Shown here in pieces: positions 45,310 through 54,374 of a stretch of 64,000 bases of DNA. The notes beneath the pieces are model-generated. The model saw nothing but the letters and a program-made list of their open reading frames with translations, ran no database searches and was not told the DNA's origin. The DNA comes from JBAYIE01 sp965279165 (GTDB taxonomy: Bacteria; Bacteroidota; Bacteroidia; UKL13-3): assembly GCA_965279165.1 (NCBI GenBank), contig OZ257140.1, positions 1,116,001-1,180,000 on the forward strand. Direction: 5' to 3'. A program made the position numbers and the translations under genes. How positions within the stretch are numbered: the stretch's first letter is position 1; every line of letters starts with the position of its first letter.

Positions 45310-46382
45310 TGTGTTTTTTCGGAAAAATGGATGGCAATTTTATTGGCATTTAATATCGGGTTCACTGAATCTGAAATTACAACAAGTGGATTTGTTGTTC
45401 GTTTATCGGATGATAACTTGTATAACTTATCGTAATAAGAAAGTAAAATTCGAAAGCAATTTTCTACCTCATTTTCCAACAAGAAACAGATGGCATTTTT
45501 GGTATCCAAACCACCCAGTCTTTTTTGAATTCGGATTATTGCATTTACCAGTTTTTCTTTTTCAAAATTGCCATAATTGCTAAGGATAAATTGCAGCCTT
45601 TGTTCGAATGGAATTTCGATTTGTACAACAGGAGCCAATTGCATGCGGCCATAAAATTCTTTCGGTAAATTCACCAAACCAATTCGTTGGCTTTCATTTT
45701 CAATCCAAATTACTTTTGGCTGATGAAAACCTGTATCTGATGTATAGGAATAATAGGTGGAAAGTTCTTGAAATAAAATATTCTCGAAATGTTCTTGAGA
45801 AGGTTGCTCTTTCATCCCAAGCGCTCCAAATGCCGAACCTTTATGGCATGCCAAATTTTCGAGGTCAATAACGGGGAACCCCAATGTTTTTAGTTCTTGC
45901 AAAATTTCTGTTTTGCCGCTACCTGTATGTCCGCCTAATACCTGAAAATGAAAAGGCAAATTAAGTTGTTCGAGTACCAGATGCCGATATGATTTATACC
46001 CCCCTTCGAGTAAAACAACATCATATCCATAAAACTGCAATAGCCACGCCATGGCTGCACTTCTCATTCCTCCCCGCCAACAATGTACCAACAATTTAAC
46101 CTCGGTATTGCCTTCGTACTTTTTCAGTTCCTTTTCTACGTCATCCAGCAATGCATTCATCTTTGGACCGAAAAATGCAAAGCCCAGTTTTATGGCTTTT
46201 TGTCGGCTAATTTGTTTAAACGCAGTGCCAATTTGCTTGCGTTCATCATCGTTGAAAATTGGCAAAGAAACGGCATCCGGTATATGGGCATAGGCATATT
46301 CGGCCGGACTTCTTACATCAAAAACCGGGTTGGATTTAGCCAAGGTTAGAAAGGTTTCAATATTTACTCTTAATGGTAACAT
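45306..46382 (-). CDS. selU: tRNA 2-selenouridine synthase
   Basis: SelU (also called MnmH) replaces sulfur by selenium in 2-thiouridine at the wobble base of Lys, Glu and Gln tRNAs through a geranylated intermediate. The 358 residues hold an N-terminal rhodanese domain (about 1-135; FDVRSPAEYAYAHIPDA, and catalytic cysteine in LLVHCWRGGMRSAAMAW near 97) and a P-loop domain with GGHTGSGKTEIL near 148. It uses the selenophosphate made by the overlapping selD gene. Confidence 0.95.
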   Translation of the reverse strand: MLPLRVNIETFLTLAKSNPVFDVRSPAEYAYAHIPDAVSLPIFNDDERKQIGTAFKQISRQKAIKLGFAFFGPKMNALLDDVEKELKKYEGNTEVKLLVHCWRGGMRSAAMAWLLQFYGYDVVLLEGGYKSYRHLVLEQLNLPFHFQVLGGHTGSGKTEILQELKTLGFPVIDLENLACHKGSAFGALGMKEQPSQEHFENILFQELSTYYSYTSDTGFHQPKVIWIENESQRIGLVNLPKEFYGRMQLAPVVQIEIPFEQRLQFILSNYGNFEKEKLVNAIIRIQKRLGGLDTKNAICFLLENEVENCFRILLSYYDKLYKLSSDKRTTNPLVVISDSVNPILNANKIAIHFSEKTQ

Positions 46383-46601
46383 AATATCAGAATGAGCGAA
46401 AATAAGGATTAATTTGGCGCATGGTTTGGAGAATTAAAATTAACTATATAACTTTTCTGCGTCTTAATACTGATTTTTAAACCATAAATCACAAAATCTT
46501 ATGATTTTTTGCAGTAATTATAATATTGTTTTTTGTAAACTTTGAAATAAATTCCTTTTAAAATAATACCTCAGTTCAAAACCAAAATAAAATTAAACAT
46601 C

Positions 46602-47648
46602 ATGAAAAAATTAATCAATCTATCCTTATGCATGTTATTCGCATTTGGTGTATTTGCACAATTACCTAGGGTAATCATTCTTGCTACAGGAGGCACCATT
46701 GCAGGAGCAGGAACATCGGCTGACCGTGCAGGCTATCAGGCAGGGGCTTTACCAATTGACGAGCTGCTTAATGCCGTTCCTCAGATTCATAAAATTGCAA
46801 AAGTTACCGGCGAACAAATATCATCGGTTGGAAGCCAAGATATCAGCATTGAAATCTGGTTGAAAATGAACAAACGCATCAACGAAATTTTTGCAAAGAA
46901 CGAAGCGGATGCAATTGTAATTACCCATGGAACGGACACCAAAGAGGAAACTGCATTCTTTTTAAACATGACCGTAAGAAGTGATAAGCCGGTTGTTATG
47001 ACAGGTTCTATGCGTCCGGCAACAGGTATTAGTGCCGATGGTCCAAAAAATTTATTTGATGCCGTTGTTGTTGCAGCTAGTCCGAATAGTGCTGGCAGAG
47101 GTCCGGTAGTTATTTTCTCTGAAAATATTTTTGATGCACGTGATATCGTAAAAACAAACTCAACCCATATGGAAGCATTTACTGCTCCAAATGCCGGTCC
47201 AATCGGACAAGTATATGATGGTAAAGTAAGTTACTATAATACCAATACCCGTAAATCAGATAAAAATACCCCATTTGAAGTTTCTGCTTTGACCAAATTA
47301 CCAAAAGTAGAAATCGTTTATATGTATGCTGATGCAGATCCTATTTTGATTAATACACTTGTTACCAATAAAGTTGAAGGTATTGTTATTGCCGGAGTTG
47401 GAAACGGAAACTTCAACAAAGCATTTTATACTGCTGTTGAAAATGCTGTTAAAAATGGTGTTATTGTTTGTCGTGCTACACGTTGTGTTTCGGGTCGTGT
47501 GGTTTTGGAAGATGAAATTGACGATGCAAAATTAGGCACCATTGTATCGGATGATATGAATCCACAGAAAGCAAGAATTTTATTGATGCTAGGTTTAACC
47601 AAAACCAAAGACAAAAAACAATTGCAGGATTATTTCTTCCAATATTGA
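46602..47648 (+). CDS. ansB: Periplasmic L-asparaginase type II
   Basis: Hydrolyses asparagine to aspartate and ammonia. The 348 residues begin with a signal peptide (MKKLINLSLCMLFAFGVFAQ), as in high-affinity periplasmic AnsB enzymes. The first active-site motif is ILATGGTIAGAG and the second is ITHGTDTKEET; the GSMRP motif (VMTGSMRPATG) follows. A conserved cysteine pair is likely (CRATRC near 286-291). It is the first gene of a five-gene operon with gaps of 9-17 bp. I see no exact TAnnTTTG box upstream, only TAAACTTTG near 46540 with one extra base. Confidence 0.95.
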   Translation: MKKLINLSLCMLFAFGVFAQLPRVIILATGGTIAGAGTSADRAGYQAGALPIDELLNAVPQIHKIAKVTGEQISSVGSQDISIEIWLKMNKRINEIFAKNEADAIVITHGTDTKEETAFFLNMTVRSDKPVVMTGSMRPATGISADGPKNLFDAVVVAASPNSAGRGPVVIFSENIFDARDIVKTNSTHMEAFTAPNAGPIGQVYDGKVSYYNTNTRKSDKNTPFEVSALTKLPKVEIVYMYADADPILINTLVTNKVEGIVIAGVGNGNFNKAFYTAVENAVKNGVIVCRATRCVSGRVVLEDEIDDAKLGTIVSDDMNPQKARILLMLGLTKTKDKKQLQDYFFQY

Positions 47649-47665
47649 TTTAAATTAGTTAATCT

Positions 47666-48994
47666 ATGTTCTGGCTGCAACTTGCCATACTACTTGCACT
47701 TATTTTAGTTGGTGCACAACTTAAAGGCATTGGCTTAGGCATCATGGGAGCTTTGGGAACACTCATTTATGTTTACGGCTTTGGTTTACCATTGGGTAGT
47801 GCTCCAATCGAAGTAATGTTAATTATACTTTGTGTGGTAACTGCTGCTGCATCTTTACAAGTTGCCGGTGGCATGGATTACATGGTTAGTATTGCCGAGA
47901 AAATAATCCGTAAAAAACCGGCACTGATTACTTTTATCGGTCCTTTTGTAACCTTCCTATTCACCTTTTTGGCTGGTACCGCACATATCAGTTATTCGTT
48001 GCTTCCAATCATCGCAGAGGTTTCTGCTAAAACAGGAGTGCGTCCTGAGAAACCTTTAAGCATCTCGGTTATTGCAGCTGATATTGGCATCGTTGCCTGC
48101 CCGATTTCGGCTGCAACGGTAGCCATGTTGAGCGAATTAAATGGTATGCCCAACAATACTTACGGATTACTGGATATCGTTTCGGTGATTTTGCCGGCAT
48201 GTTTGGTTGGCTTATTGGTAGGTGCTTTTGTAGCCAACATGATCGGAAAAAATCTGAACGAGGATGTTGAATTTCAGGAAAAAATGAAGGATCCGGAATT
48301 CAGGAAAATGATAGAAGGTCCGGCACAAACAGAAACAAAAACATTCTCCAAAGAATCAAAGATTTCGGTACTTGTATTTTTGGGAGGAGTAATTGCGGTT
48401 ATGTTATTAGGGATAATTTATCCTCAGAACAAGCAATATTTCGAAGACACGCTCCATATAAGTATGGAAAAAAACATACAACTCATCATGCTTTCGGTCG
48501 TACTCATCAATGTGTTTCTGGCAAAAGTAAAAGCACCCGAAATTGCCAAGAGTAGTATTTTTAGAGCAGGTACAGAGGCCGTAGTAAGTATTTTTGGAGT
48601 GGTATGGATGAGCAACACTTTTATTCAAGCAAATGAAAATGTTTTAATCGAAGGGTTGCAAGGAGCCGTAGGAGAACATGCATGGGTGTTTGCAATAGCT
48701 TTATTCTTTATGGCAGCATTATTGTTTAGCCAAGCATCCACCGTAAAAGCAATCATGCCACTGGGTATCAAACTCGGATTAACACAATCATCACTTATAT
48801 ATATGTATCCTGCAACTGCAGGCATATTTTTTATACCCAGTTATCCAACCATCATTGCAGCGATCAATTTTGACAAAACAGGAACCACCAAAGTGGGAAA
48901 ATATCTGTTAAACCACAGTTTTATGATACCGGGAATTGTAACCACCCTCATCACAGTTTTGGTTGCATATGTATTAAGCAAATTGTTACTTTAA
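47666..48994 (+). CDS. Anaerobic C4-dicarboxylate transporter, DcuA/DcuB family
   Basis: This 442-residue, roughly 10-12 helix inner-membrane carrier matches DcuA/DcuB along its length: AQLKGIGLGIMGALG, VTAAASLQVAGGMDYM, FLAGTAHISYSLLPII, RPEKPLSISVIAADIGI, and the C-terminal TYPASAG-like ATAGIFFIPSYPT and TGTTKVGKYLLNHSFM. Dcu carriers exchange aspartate, fumarate or malate for succinate during fumarate respiration. It is 17 bp after ansB and 12 bp before a porin. It is probably the importer for the aspartate or fumarate made in the periplasm. Confidence 0.9.
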   Translation: MFWLQLAILLALILVGAQLKGIGLGIMGALGTLIYVYGFGLPLGSAPIEVMLIILCVVTAAASLQVAGGMDYMVSIAEKIIRKKPALITFIGPFVTFLFTFLAGTAHISYSLLPIIAEVSAKTGVRPEKPLSISVIAADIGIVACPISAATVAMLSELNGMPNNTYGLLDIVSVILPACLVGLLVGAFVANMIGKNLNEDVEFQEKMKDPEFRKMIEGPAQTETKTFSKESKISVLVFLGGVIAVMLLGIIYPQNKQYFEDTLHISMEKNIQLIMLSVVLINVFLAKVKAPEIAKSSIFRAGTEAVVSIFGVVWMSNTFIQANENVLIEGLQGAVGEHAWVFAIALFFMAALLFSQASTVKAIMPLGIKLGLTQSSLIYMYPATAGIFFIPSYPTIIAAINFDKTGTTKVGKYLLNHSFMIPGIVTTLITVLVAYVLSKLLL

Positions 48995-49006
48995 TAAAAA
49001 GAATAA

Positions 49007-50203
49007 ATGAAAAAGCGATTATTATTAATGGGATTAGCGATGTATTCGTTAAACCTGTTCGCCCAACTACAGATTGAAAAAAATGCAAAAGATTATGAAG
49101 CAATAATTCCGACTAAAAAACAGGAATTGGTTCGCGACATGGATGTTATTGCCAATATGCGTTTCGGATTAAACAACCGTTTTAAAAACGGGGATTATGA
49201 AGGAAGCAATTTCAAGAATGAACAATTCAGATTAGAATTTCGGGGTAAGGTACACGAAAAAGTTTCGTTCAGATGGCGTAACCGTTTTACACGAGAGCAA
49301 AACCCCGGTAGTTTAGATAATTTAACTACCAGTGCCGATATGGCATATATCCAAGTTCAATTGGATAAGAAAACATTTTTCCGGGCCGGAAAAATGTGTG
49401 CAGATTGGGGAGGTGTTGAATTTGATTTGAATCCAATTGACATTTATGAATACAATGATATTCTCGAGTATGCCGACAACTTTTTAAGTGGTGTACATTT
49501 AGGCAGAAAAGTTGGAGCAGAAAGCAACCACGAATTGGGAGTTGAAATGTTAAACTCAAGAACCAAAACTTTCCAAGACCTCTATCCTACTATGGTAGAT
49601 TCGGTAATCATTTCAAAATATCCGGGAGCATTTGTCTTTAGCTGGAGAGGCGATATGTTTAACAAAAAATGGCAAACACTTTATAGTTACAGTTTGTTTA
49701 ACGAAGCCCGAAATAAATACATGAATTACATTGCTATCGGTAACTGGTTTAATATTACCGATAAATTTCAGCTTAATTATGATTTTAAATGGAGTGATGA
49801 AGCACTCGACAGGAAAACCATTGTTACAGATATGGCTAAACAAATTATGGGAGGAGATGTACAACTTGCTTATTATGATGCGAGGTATGTTGAACATTGG
49901 ATACAATTTAATTACCGTGCAAATCCTAAATGGAATCTATCCCTTGTATTAATGAGCAGTGATGCCTATTGGGGAAATGCGCCAGGCAAAACCGGTGAAT
50001 TTACCAAACTACGCACTTCTTATGGCGTAATTCCTTCTTTGGAATATTATCCATTTGAAGATTTAAACCTTCGTTTCTTTGCAAATTATGTTGGAAGATT
50101 TTATGAATATTCTGACTATGCAAAGCAAAACGGTGTTAATACTACTTTAGAAAATACAGCACGGTATACCATCGGATTTATTTCCCCATTATTAATTCTT
50201 TAA
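49007..50203 (+). CDS. Putative outer-membrane porin
   Basis: This is a 398-residue exported protein with signal peptide MKKRLLLMGLAMYSLNLFAQ. The rest has the alternating pattern of a beta-barrel with many aromatic residues (FRLEFRGKVHEKVSFRWRNRF, KWNLSLVLMSSDAYWG, YFPFEDLNLRFFANYVGRFYEY-like) and resembles the phosphate-selective porin O/P type found in Bacteroidota. The C-terminus is ISPLLIL rather than a terminal Phe. Its place between a Dcu carrier and aspartase suggests it lets asparagine, aspartate or dicarboxylates cross the outer membrane. That substrate is inferred only. Confidence 0.75.
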   Translation: MKKRLLLMGLAMYSLNLFAQLQIEKNAKDYEAIIPTKKQELVRDMDVIANMRFGLNNRFKNGDYEGSNFKNEQFRLEFRGKVHEKVSFRWRNRFTREQNPGSLDNLTTSADMAYIQVQLDKKTFFRAGKMCADWGGVEFDLNPIDIYEYNDILEYADNFLSGVHLGRKVGAESNHELGVEMLNSRTKTFQDLYPTMVDSVIISKYPGAFVFSWRGDMFNKKWQTLYSYSLFNEARNKYMNYIAIGNWFNITDKFQLNYDFKWSDEALDRKTIVTDMAKQIMGGDVQLAYYDARYVEHWIQFNYRANPKWNLSLVLMSSDAYWGNAPGKTGEFTKLRTSYGVIPSLEYYPFEDLNLRFFANYVGRFYEYSDYAKQNGVNTTLENTARYTIGFISPLLIL

Positions 50204-50212
50204 TTCAACATT

Positions 50213-51673
50213 ATGAAAAATTTTAAAGCGAATAGAATTGCGATTCTATTGTTTGTATGGTCGCCAATACTATTGTTTGCACAAAATACACGAACCGAAA
50301 AAGATTTAATCGGCGAAAAACAAATTCCGAATACCGCTTACTATGGCGTACAAACAGCAAGGGCATTAGAAAATTTTCAGGTTAGTGGTGTAACAACACG
50401 ATTTTATCCTGATTATGTTAAGGCTTTTGCAATTGTTAAACTGGCTGCAGCCAGAGCAAATACTGAAACCGGAAGAATGAAACCGGAAAAACTGGCTGCC
50501 ATCGAGAAGGCTTGTCTGGCAGTAATGGATGGAAAATACCATGATCAGTTTTTGGTAGATTTATACCAAGGTGGAGCAGGAACTTCTGCCAACATGAATG
50601 CCAATGAAGTGCTTGCCAATATTGCCCTTGAATCTATGGGAAAGAAAAAAGGAGAATATCAGTTTATTGAGCCGCACGATGATTTAAACATGGGACAATC
50701 AACCAATGATGTATATCCAACAGCAATACATGTAGCACTTTTATTACATAACGACAAAGTAATCAATGAAGCAAAATTACTTTCTCAATCCTTGCATAAA
50801 AAAGGAGATGAATTCAAACCTATACTAAAAATGGGCCGTACCGAAGGACAAGATGCGGTACCTATGACAGTTGGACAAGAATTTCATGCCTTCGGCTATC
50901 AGCTTGATGCTGCAATTGAAGCATTACGTTTATCAGAAGCATATTTGTATGAAGTGAATATGGGAGCAACTGCAATCGGAACAGGTTTAACTGCAACACC
51001 CGGATATGGTGAAAAGTGTGCTGCACATCTTGCAAAAATTACCGGAAAACCAATTGTACTTGCAAAAGATTTAATTGCAGCTACCAGCAGTATGCAGGGA
51101 TTTGTAATGTATTCGTCGGCCATGAAAAACTTTGCCATCACACTTTCCAAAATCAGCAGTGATTTAATTTTTCTAGCTTCAGGACCACGTACCGGAATTT
51201 TTGAAATCAACTTACCAGCTTTACAACCCGGTTCATCCATTATGCCGGGAAAAGTAAATCCGGTTATGCCTGAATTGATGAATGAAGTTTGTTTTAAAGC
51301 CATTGGAAATGATGTAACTGTATCGATGGCTTCACAAGATGGATTATTACAATTAAATGCATATGAGCCTGTAGTTGCGATTGCTATTATGGAATCACAA
51401 GCATTGTTTTACAAAACCATGCCTTTGTTCCGTAAAAGTTGTATCGATGGTATAACTGCAAATGCCGATGTTCAAAAACGCAATATTGAAAGAAGTGTGG
51501 GAATTGTTACCGCACTTAATCCGGTATTGGGTTACGATAAAACCACGGAGCTTGCAAAAGAAGCATTAGAAACCAACAAAGGTATTCTGGAGTTAATTCG
51601 TGAGAAAAAATTATTGACAGAAGATCAAATTAAGAAGTTACTTGATCCTGCAACGATGACCGGACAGAAATAA
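50213..51673 (+). CDS. aspA: Aspartate ammonia-lyase with an N-terminal signal peptide
   Basis: Aspartase converts aspartate to fumarate and ammonia. In these 486 residues DLIGEKQIPNTAYYGVQT, GAGTSANMNANEV, LNMGQSTNDVYPTA and the catalytic loop GSSIMPGKVNPVMPE are intact, so the enzyme should be active. Unlike E. coli AspA, the protein begins with about 24 extra residues (MKNFKANRIAILLFVWSPILLFAQ) that look like a Sec signal peptide ending in A-Q, the same cleavage form as its neighbours. It should therefore act in the periplasm next to asparaginase. No later in-frame start fits a cytosolic form better. Confidence 0.92.
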   Translation: MKNFKANRIAILLFVWSPILLFAQNTRTEKDLIGEKQIPNTAYYGVQTARALENFQVSGVTTRFYPDYVKAFAIVKLAAARANTETGRMKPEKLAAIEKACLAVMDGKYHDQFLVDLYQGGAGTSANMNANEVLANIALESMGKKKGEYQFIEPHDDLNMGQSTNDVYPTAIHVALLLHNDKVINEAKLLSQSLHKKGDEFKPILKMGRTEGQDAVPMTVGQEFHAFGYQLDAAIEALRLSEAYLYEVNMGATAIGTGLTATPGYGEKCAAHLAKITGKPIVLAKDLIAATSSMQGFVMYSSAMKNFAITLSKISSDLIFLASGPRTGIFEINLPALQPGSSIMPGKVNPVMPELMNEVCFKAIGNDVTVSMASQDGLLQLNAYEPVVAIAIMESQALFYKTMPLFRKSCIDGITANADVQKRNIERSVGIVTALNPVLGYDKTTELAKEALETNKGILELIREKKLLTEDQIKKLLDPATMTGQK

Positions 51674-51689
51674 ATATTATCTTTAAACC

Positions 51690-53072
51690 ATGCAAGCAAA
51701 GGCAAATCCACAAAAAAGTTTTAGTGCCTTGGTGCGCTTCTTTTGTTGTCTTGCCTTTGCGTTGCTGGTAACTTATTTTCTTCGCGAACCTGATTTTACC
51801 CAATCACAGCTTTACGTTTTATTTTTACTTTTCTTTTCCATCGGGTTATGGACAACCGAGGCTATTCCGGCATTTTCGGTTAGTTTGTTTATCATGGCCT
51901 TTTTGGTGTTTGCGTTGGGCAACCACAATATCAACGACCACCCCGAAGACATTTCCATTTATGTAAATACTTTTTCGAGCAGTGTAATATGGTTGATGCT
52001 TGGTGGATTCTTTTTAGCAAGCGCCATGTCGAAAACAGAATTAGACCAAGCATTGTTAGATTTTGCATTAAGAATAGGAGGCAATACGCCACGTAAGTTA
52101 TTAATGGGTTTAATGCTTACTACCATGACTGCATCGATGATAATGTCGAACACAGCAACTACGGCAATGGTATTGGCCGCATTAATGCCTTTATTAAGTC
52201 ATTTTAAGAAGAAAAACGGAACGGAGAAAGCCTTTTTAATTGGCATACCGCTTTCTGCCTCAACCGGTGGAATGGCTACTATCATAGGAAGTCCATCTAA
52301 TGCGATTGCGGTAGGAGCGTTGGAACACACCTCGAATGCCATAAATTTTCTGGATTGGTTAAAAATCGGTTTGCCATTAAGTATATTGCTTACTGCTATC
52401 GGCTATTTTATCCTTGTGTTTTTTTATTTAAAAGATAACAGTGCAATCTCCGCCAAAGAATTAGAAACAGAGAAAATTTCAACCAATACAAATCTCGTAT
52501 CAAAACGCAAACAAGTTATCTGGATTTTATTTATCACAGTTCTGTTATGGCTTACCCACGACTTTCATGGTATAAGTGTAGCCGGTGTTTCGGCCTTACC
52601 TATTGTATTATTACCGTTGCTTGGCATTCTCACCAACAAAGATATGCAATCATTGCCCTGGGATACCTTGTTATTGGTTGCAGGAGGATTATCGCTTGGC
52701 GTGGCTTTACAACACACCCAAATTCTTACTCTTTATACGGCAAAAATTAGCAGGTATATTTCCAATCCCATTGTTTTACTTTTTCTGTTTGGACTGATTA
52801 CGATGTTGTTTTCAAATATCATGAGCCATACTGCAGCTTCTACCATTATGGTACCATTGGGGCTGTCCCTTATTGGTAGCATGCCTGCGGAGGTTGCTTT
52901 GGTTGTTGGATTGTCGGCTTCAACTGCCATACTTTTACCCATTTCGACACCACCGAATGCCATTGCTTTTGGTACAGGTTTAATGCAACAAAAAGACTTT
53001 CGAAAAACAGGATTGATAATTGGATTATTAGGGCCATTGCTTGTTGCAATATTTGTTTTAATATTTTGGTAA
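51690..53072 (+). CDS. SLC13/DASS-family dicarboxylate transporter
   Basis: This 460-residue, about 11-helix transporter of the divalent anion:sodium symporter family has both hairpin signature repeats: ASMIMSNTATTAMVLAALMP with STGGMATIIGSPSNAIA, and NIMSHTAASTIMVPLG with LLPISTPPNAIAFGTG. Members carry succinate, fumarate, malate or citrate with sodium. It is 16 bp after aspA and ends the operon; it is probably the route for fumarate uptake or succinate exchange. The substrate is not certain from sequence. Confidence 0.9.
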   Translation: MQAKANPQKSFSALVRFFCCLAFALLVTYFLREPDFTQSQLYVLFLLFFSIGLWTTEAIPAFSVSLFIMAFLVFALGNHNINDHPEDISIYVNTFSSSVIWLMLGGFFLASAMSKTELDQALLDFALRIGGNTPRKLLMGLMLTTMTASMIMSNTATTAMVLAALMPLLSHFKKKNGTEKAFLIGIPLSASTGGMATIIGSPSNAIAVGALEHTSNAINFLDWLKIGLPLSILLTAIGYFILVFFYLKDNSAISAKELETEKISTNTNLVSKRKQVIWILFITVLLWLTHDFHGISVAGVSALPIVLLPLLGILTNKDMQSLPWDTLLLVAGGLSLGVALQHTQILTLYTAKISRYISNPIVLLFLFGLITMLFSNIMSHTAASTIMVPLGLSLIGSMPAEVALVVGLSASTAILLPISTPPNAIAFGTGLMQQKDFRKTGLIIGLLGPLLVAIFVLIFW

Positions 53073-53091
53073 TAACCAATCCTTCTCCATG

Positions 53092-53148
53092 TAACAATTG
53101 TTATGCTGAAAAAGCTCCTTTTGATACATGTCAATATTGTGTCACAAT
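53092..53148. promoter_or_regulatory. Two palindromes between the asparagine operon and the TolB-like gene
   Basis: TAACAATTGTTA (53092-53103) and ATTGTGTCACAAT (53136-53148) are perfect palindromes of operator size. The second loosely resembles a CRP/FNR half-site arrangement but lacks its 6-bp centre. No regulator can be assigned. Confidence 0.35.
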
Positions 53149-53192
53149 AACAATATTTGATGGTTATCAGTAAATGAAGCTGCTCACAGAAA

Positions 53193-53200
53193 TACTTTTG
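53193..53200 (+). promoter_or_regulatory. -7 box upstream of the TolB-like gene
   Basis: TACTTTTG followed by C matches TAnnTTTG(C). No -33 TTG is found at normal spacing, and the leader to ATG 53309 would be about 100 nt. Confidence 0.4.
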
Positions 53201-53308
53201 CGCATCAAAGAAAATTGATTGGTTTTAAAATGAAATAGGAACCAAATGTTTCCGTACCTTTATCTATAAACAACATTACAAAACATTAAACAAATTTTAA
53301 AAAGCATC

Positions 53309-54364
53309 ATGAAAAGAACTCGCCTATTCCCATTAATAACCTTGCTACTTGTCATGTTTAATTTAACCACTCAGGCACAAACCAATACCAATCATTTGAA
53401 AAATCTAACGCAATTAACTTACGGTGGAGATAACGCCGAAGCCTATTGGAGTTATGATAACAAGAGCCTGACCTTCCAAAGTAACAACAAGAATTGGGGA
53501 CTTAAATGCGATCAAATTTTCAATTTAAATATTGATGGGGCAAAAAAAGACACCAATTACAAACCCGATTTGATTAGCACCGGATTAGGTCGCACAACAT
53601 GCAGTTATTATCTAAAAGACAACCAACATATTTTGTATGCATCTACTCATTTGGGAAATAAAGATTGTCCGGCCGACCCGCCACGTAACGGAAAGTACCT
53701 ATGGGCTATATACTCCGACTTCGATATTTTTATTGCTGATTTAAAAGGCAATATTACCAATCAACTCACCCAAACGCCCGGCTATGATGCTGAAGCAACT
53801 GTTTCACCCGATGGCAACAAAATTGTTTTTACCTCGACGCGCAGTGGCGATTTAGAATTGTGGACCATGGATATTGATGGCAACAACCAAAAACAAATTA
53901 CCAATGGGTTGGGATATGATGGAGGCGCATTCTTTTCTCCGGATGGTAAAAAAATTGTTTTCCGTGCTTCGCGCCCACAAACAGAAGCGGAAATTTTGGA
54001 ATACAAATCGTATTTATCACAAGGACTTGTAGCGCCCACAAATATGGAAATTTACACATGCAATATTGATGGCAGTGAACTAACGCAAATTACCAAACTT
54101 GGGAAAGCAAATTGGGCGCCATTTTTTCATCCCGGAGGCAAGAAAATTATTTTCTCGAGCAACCACCATTCCCAAAAAGGATACGATTTTCAATTGTACT
54201 TAATTAATATAGATGGAACAGGACTTGAGAGAATTACCAATGAAAGTATGTTCAATGCATTTCCTATGTTTTCGCCCGATGGGAAAAAACTGGTATTTTC
54301 ATCGAACCGAAATAACCATGGAACAAGAGATACCAATTTATTTATAGCCGACTGGGAAGATTAA
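53309..54364 (+). CDS. Exported TolB-like beta-propeller (PD40 repeats)
   Basis: This is a 351-residue protein with signal peptide MKRTRLFPLITLLLVMFNL ending TQAQ. Repeated PD40 motifs mark a six-bladed propeller: VSPDGNKIVFTSTRSGDLELW, FSPDGKKIVFRASRP, FHPGGKKIIFSSNHH and FSPDGKKLVFSSNRN, each followed by a D(I/L)DG strand. It lacks the TolB N-terminal domain, so it is not the Tol-Pal TolB. It begins an operon with a secreted M28 peptidase 10 bp downstream, which suggests a substrate-binding or chaperone role beside that enzyme, though this is inferred. Confidence 0.85.
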   Translation: MKRTRLFPLITLLLVMFNLTTQAQTNTNHLKNLTQLTYGGDNAEAYWSYDNKSLTFQSNNKNWGLKCDQIFNLNIDGAKKDTNYKPDLISTGLGRTTCSYYLKDNQHILYASTHLGNKDCPADPPRNGKYLWAIYSDFDIFIADLKGNITNQLTQTPGYDAEATVSPDGNKIVFTSTRSGDLELWTMDIDGNNQKQITNGLGYDGGAFFSPDGKKIVFRASRPQTEAEILEYKSYLSQGLVAPTNMEIYTCNIDGSELTQITKLGKANWAPFFHPGGKKIIFSSNHHSQKGYDFQLYLINIDGTGLERITNESMFNAFPMFSPDGKKLVFSSNRNNHGTRDTNLFIADWED

Positions 54365-54374
54365 TTATATAAAC

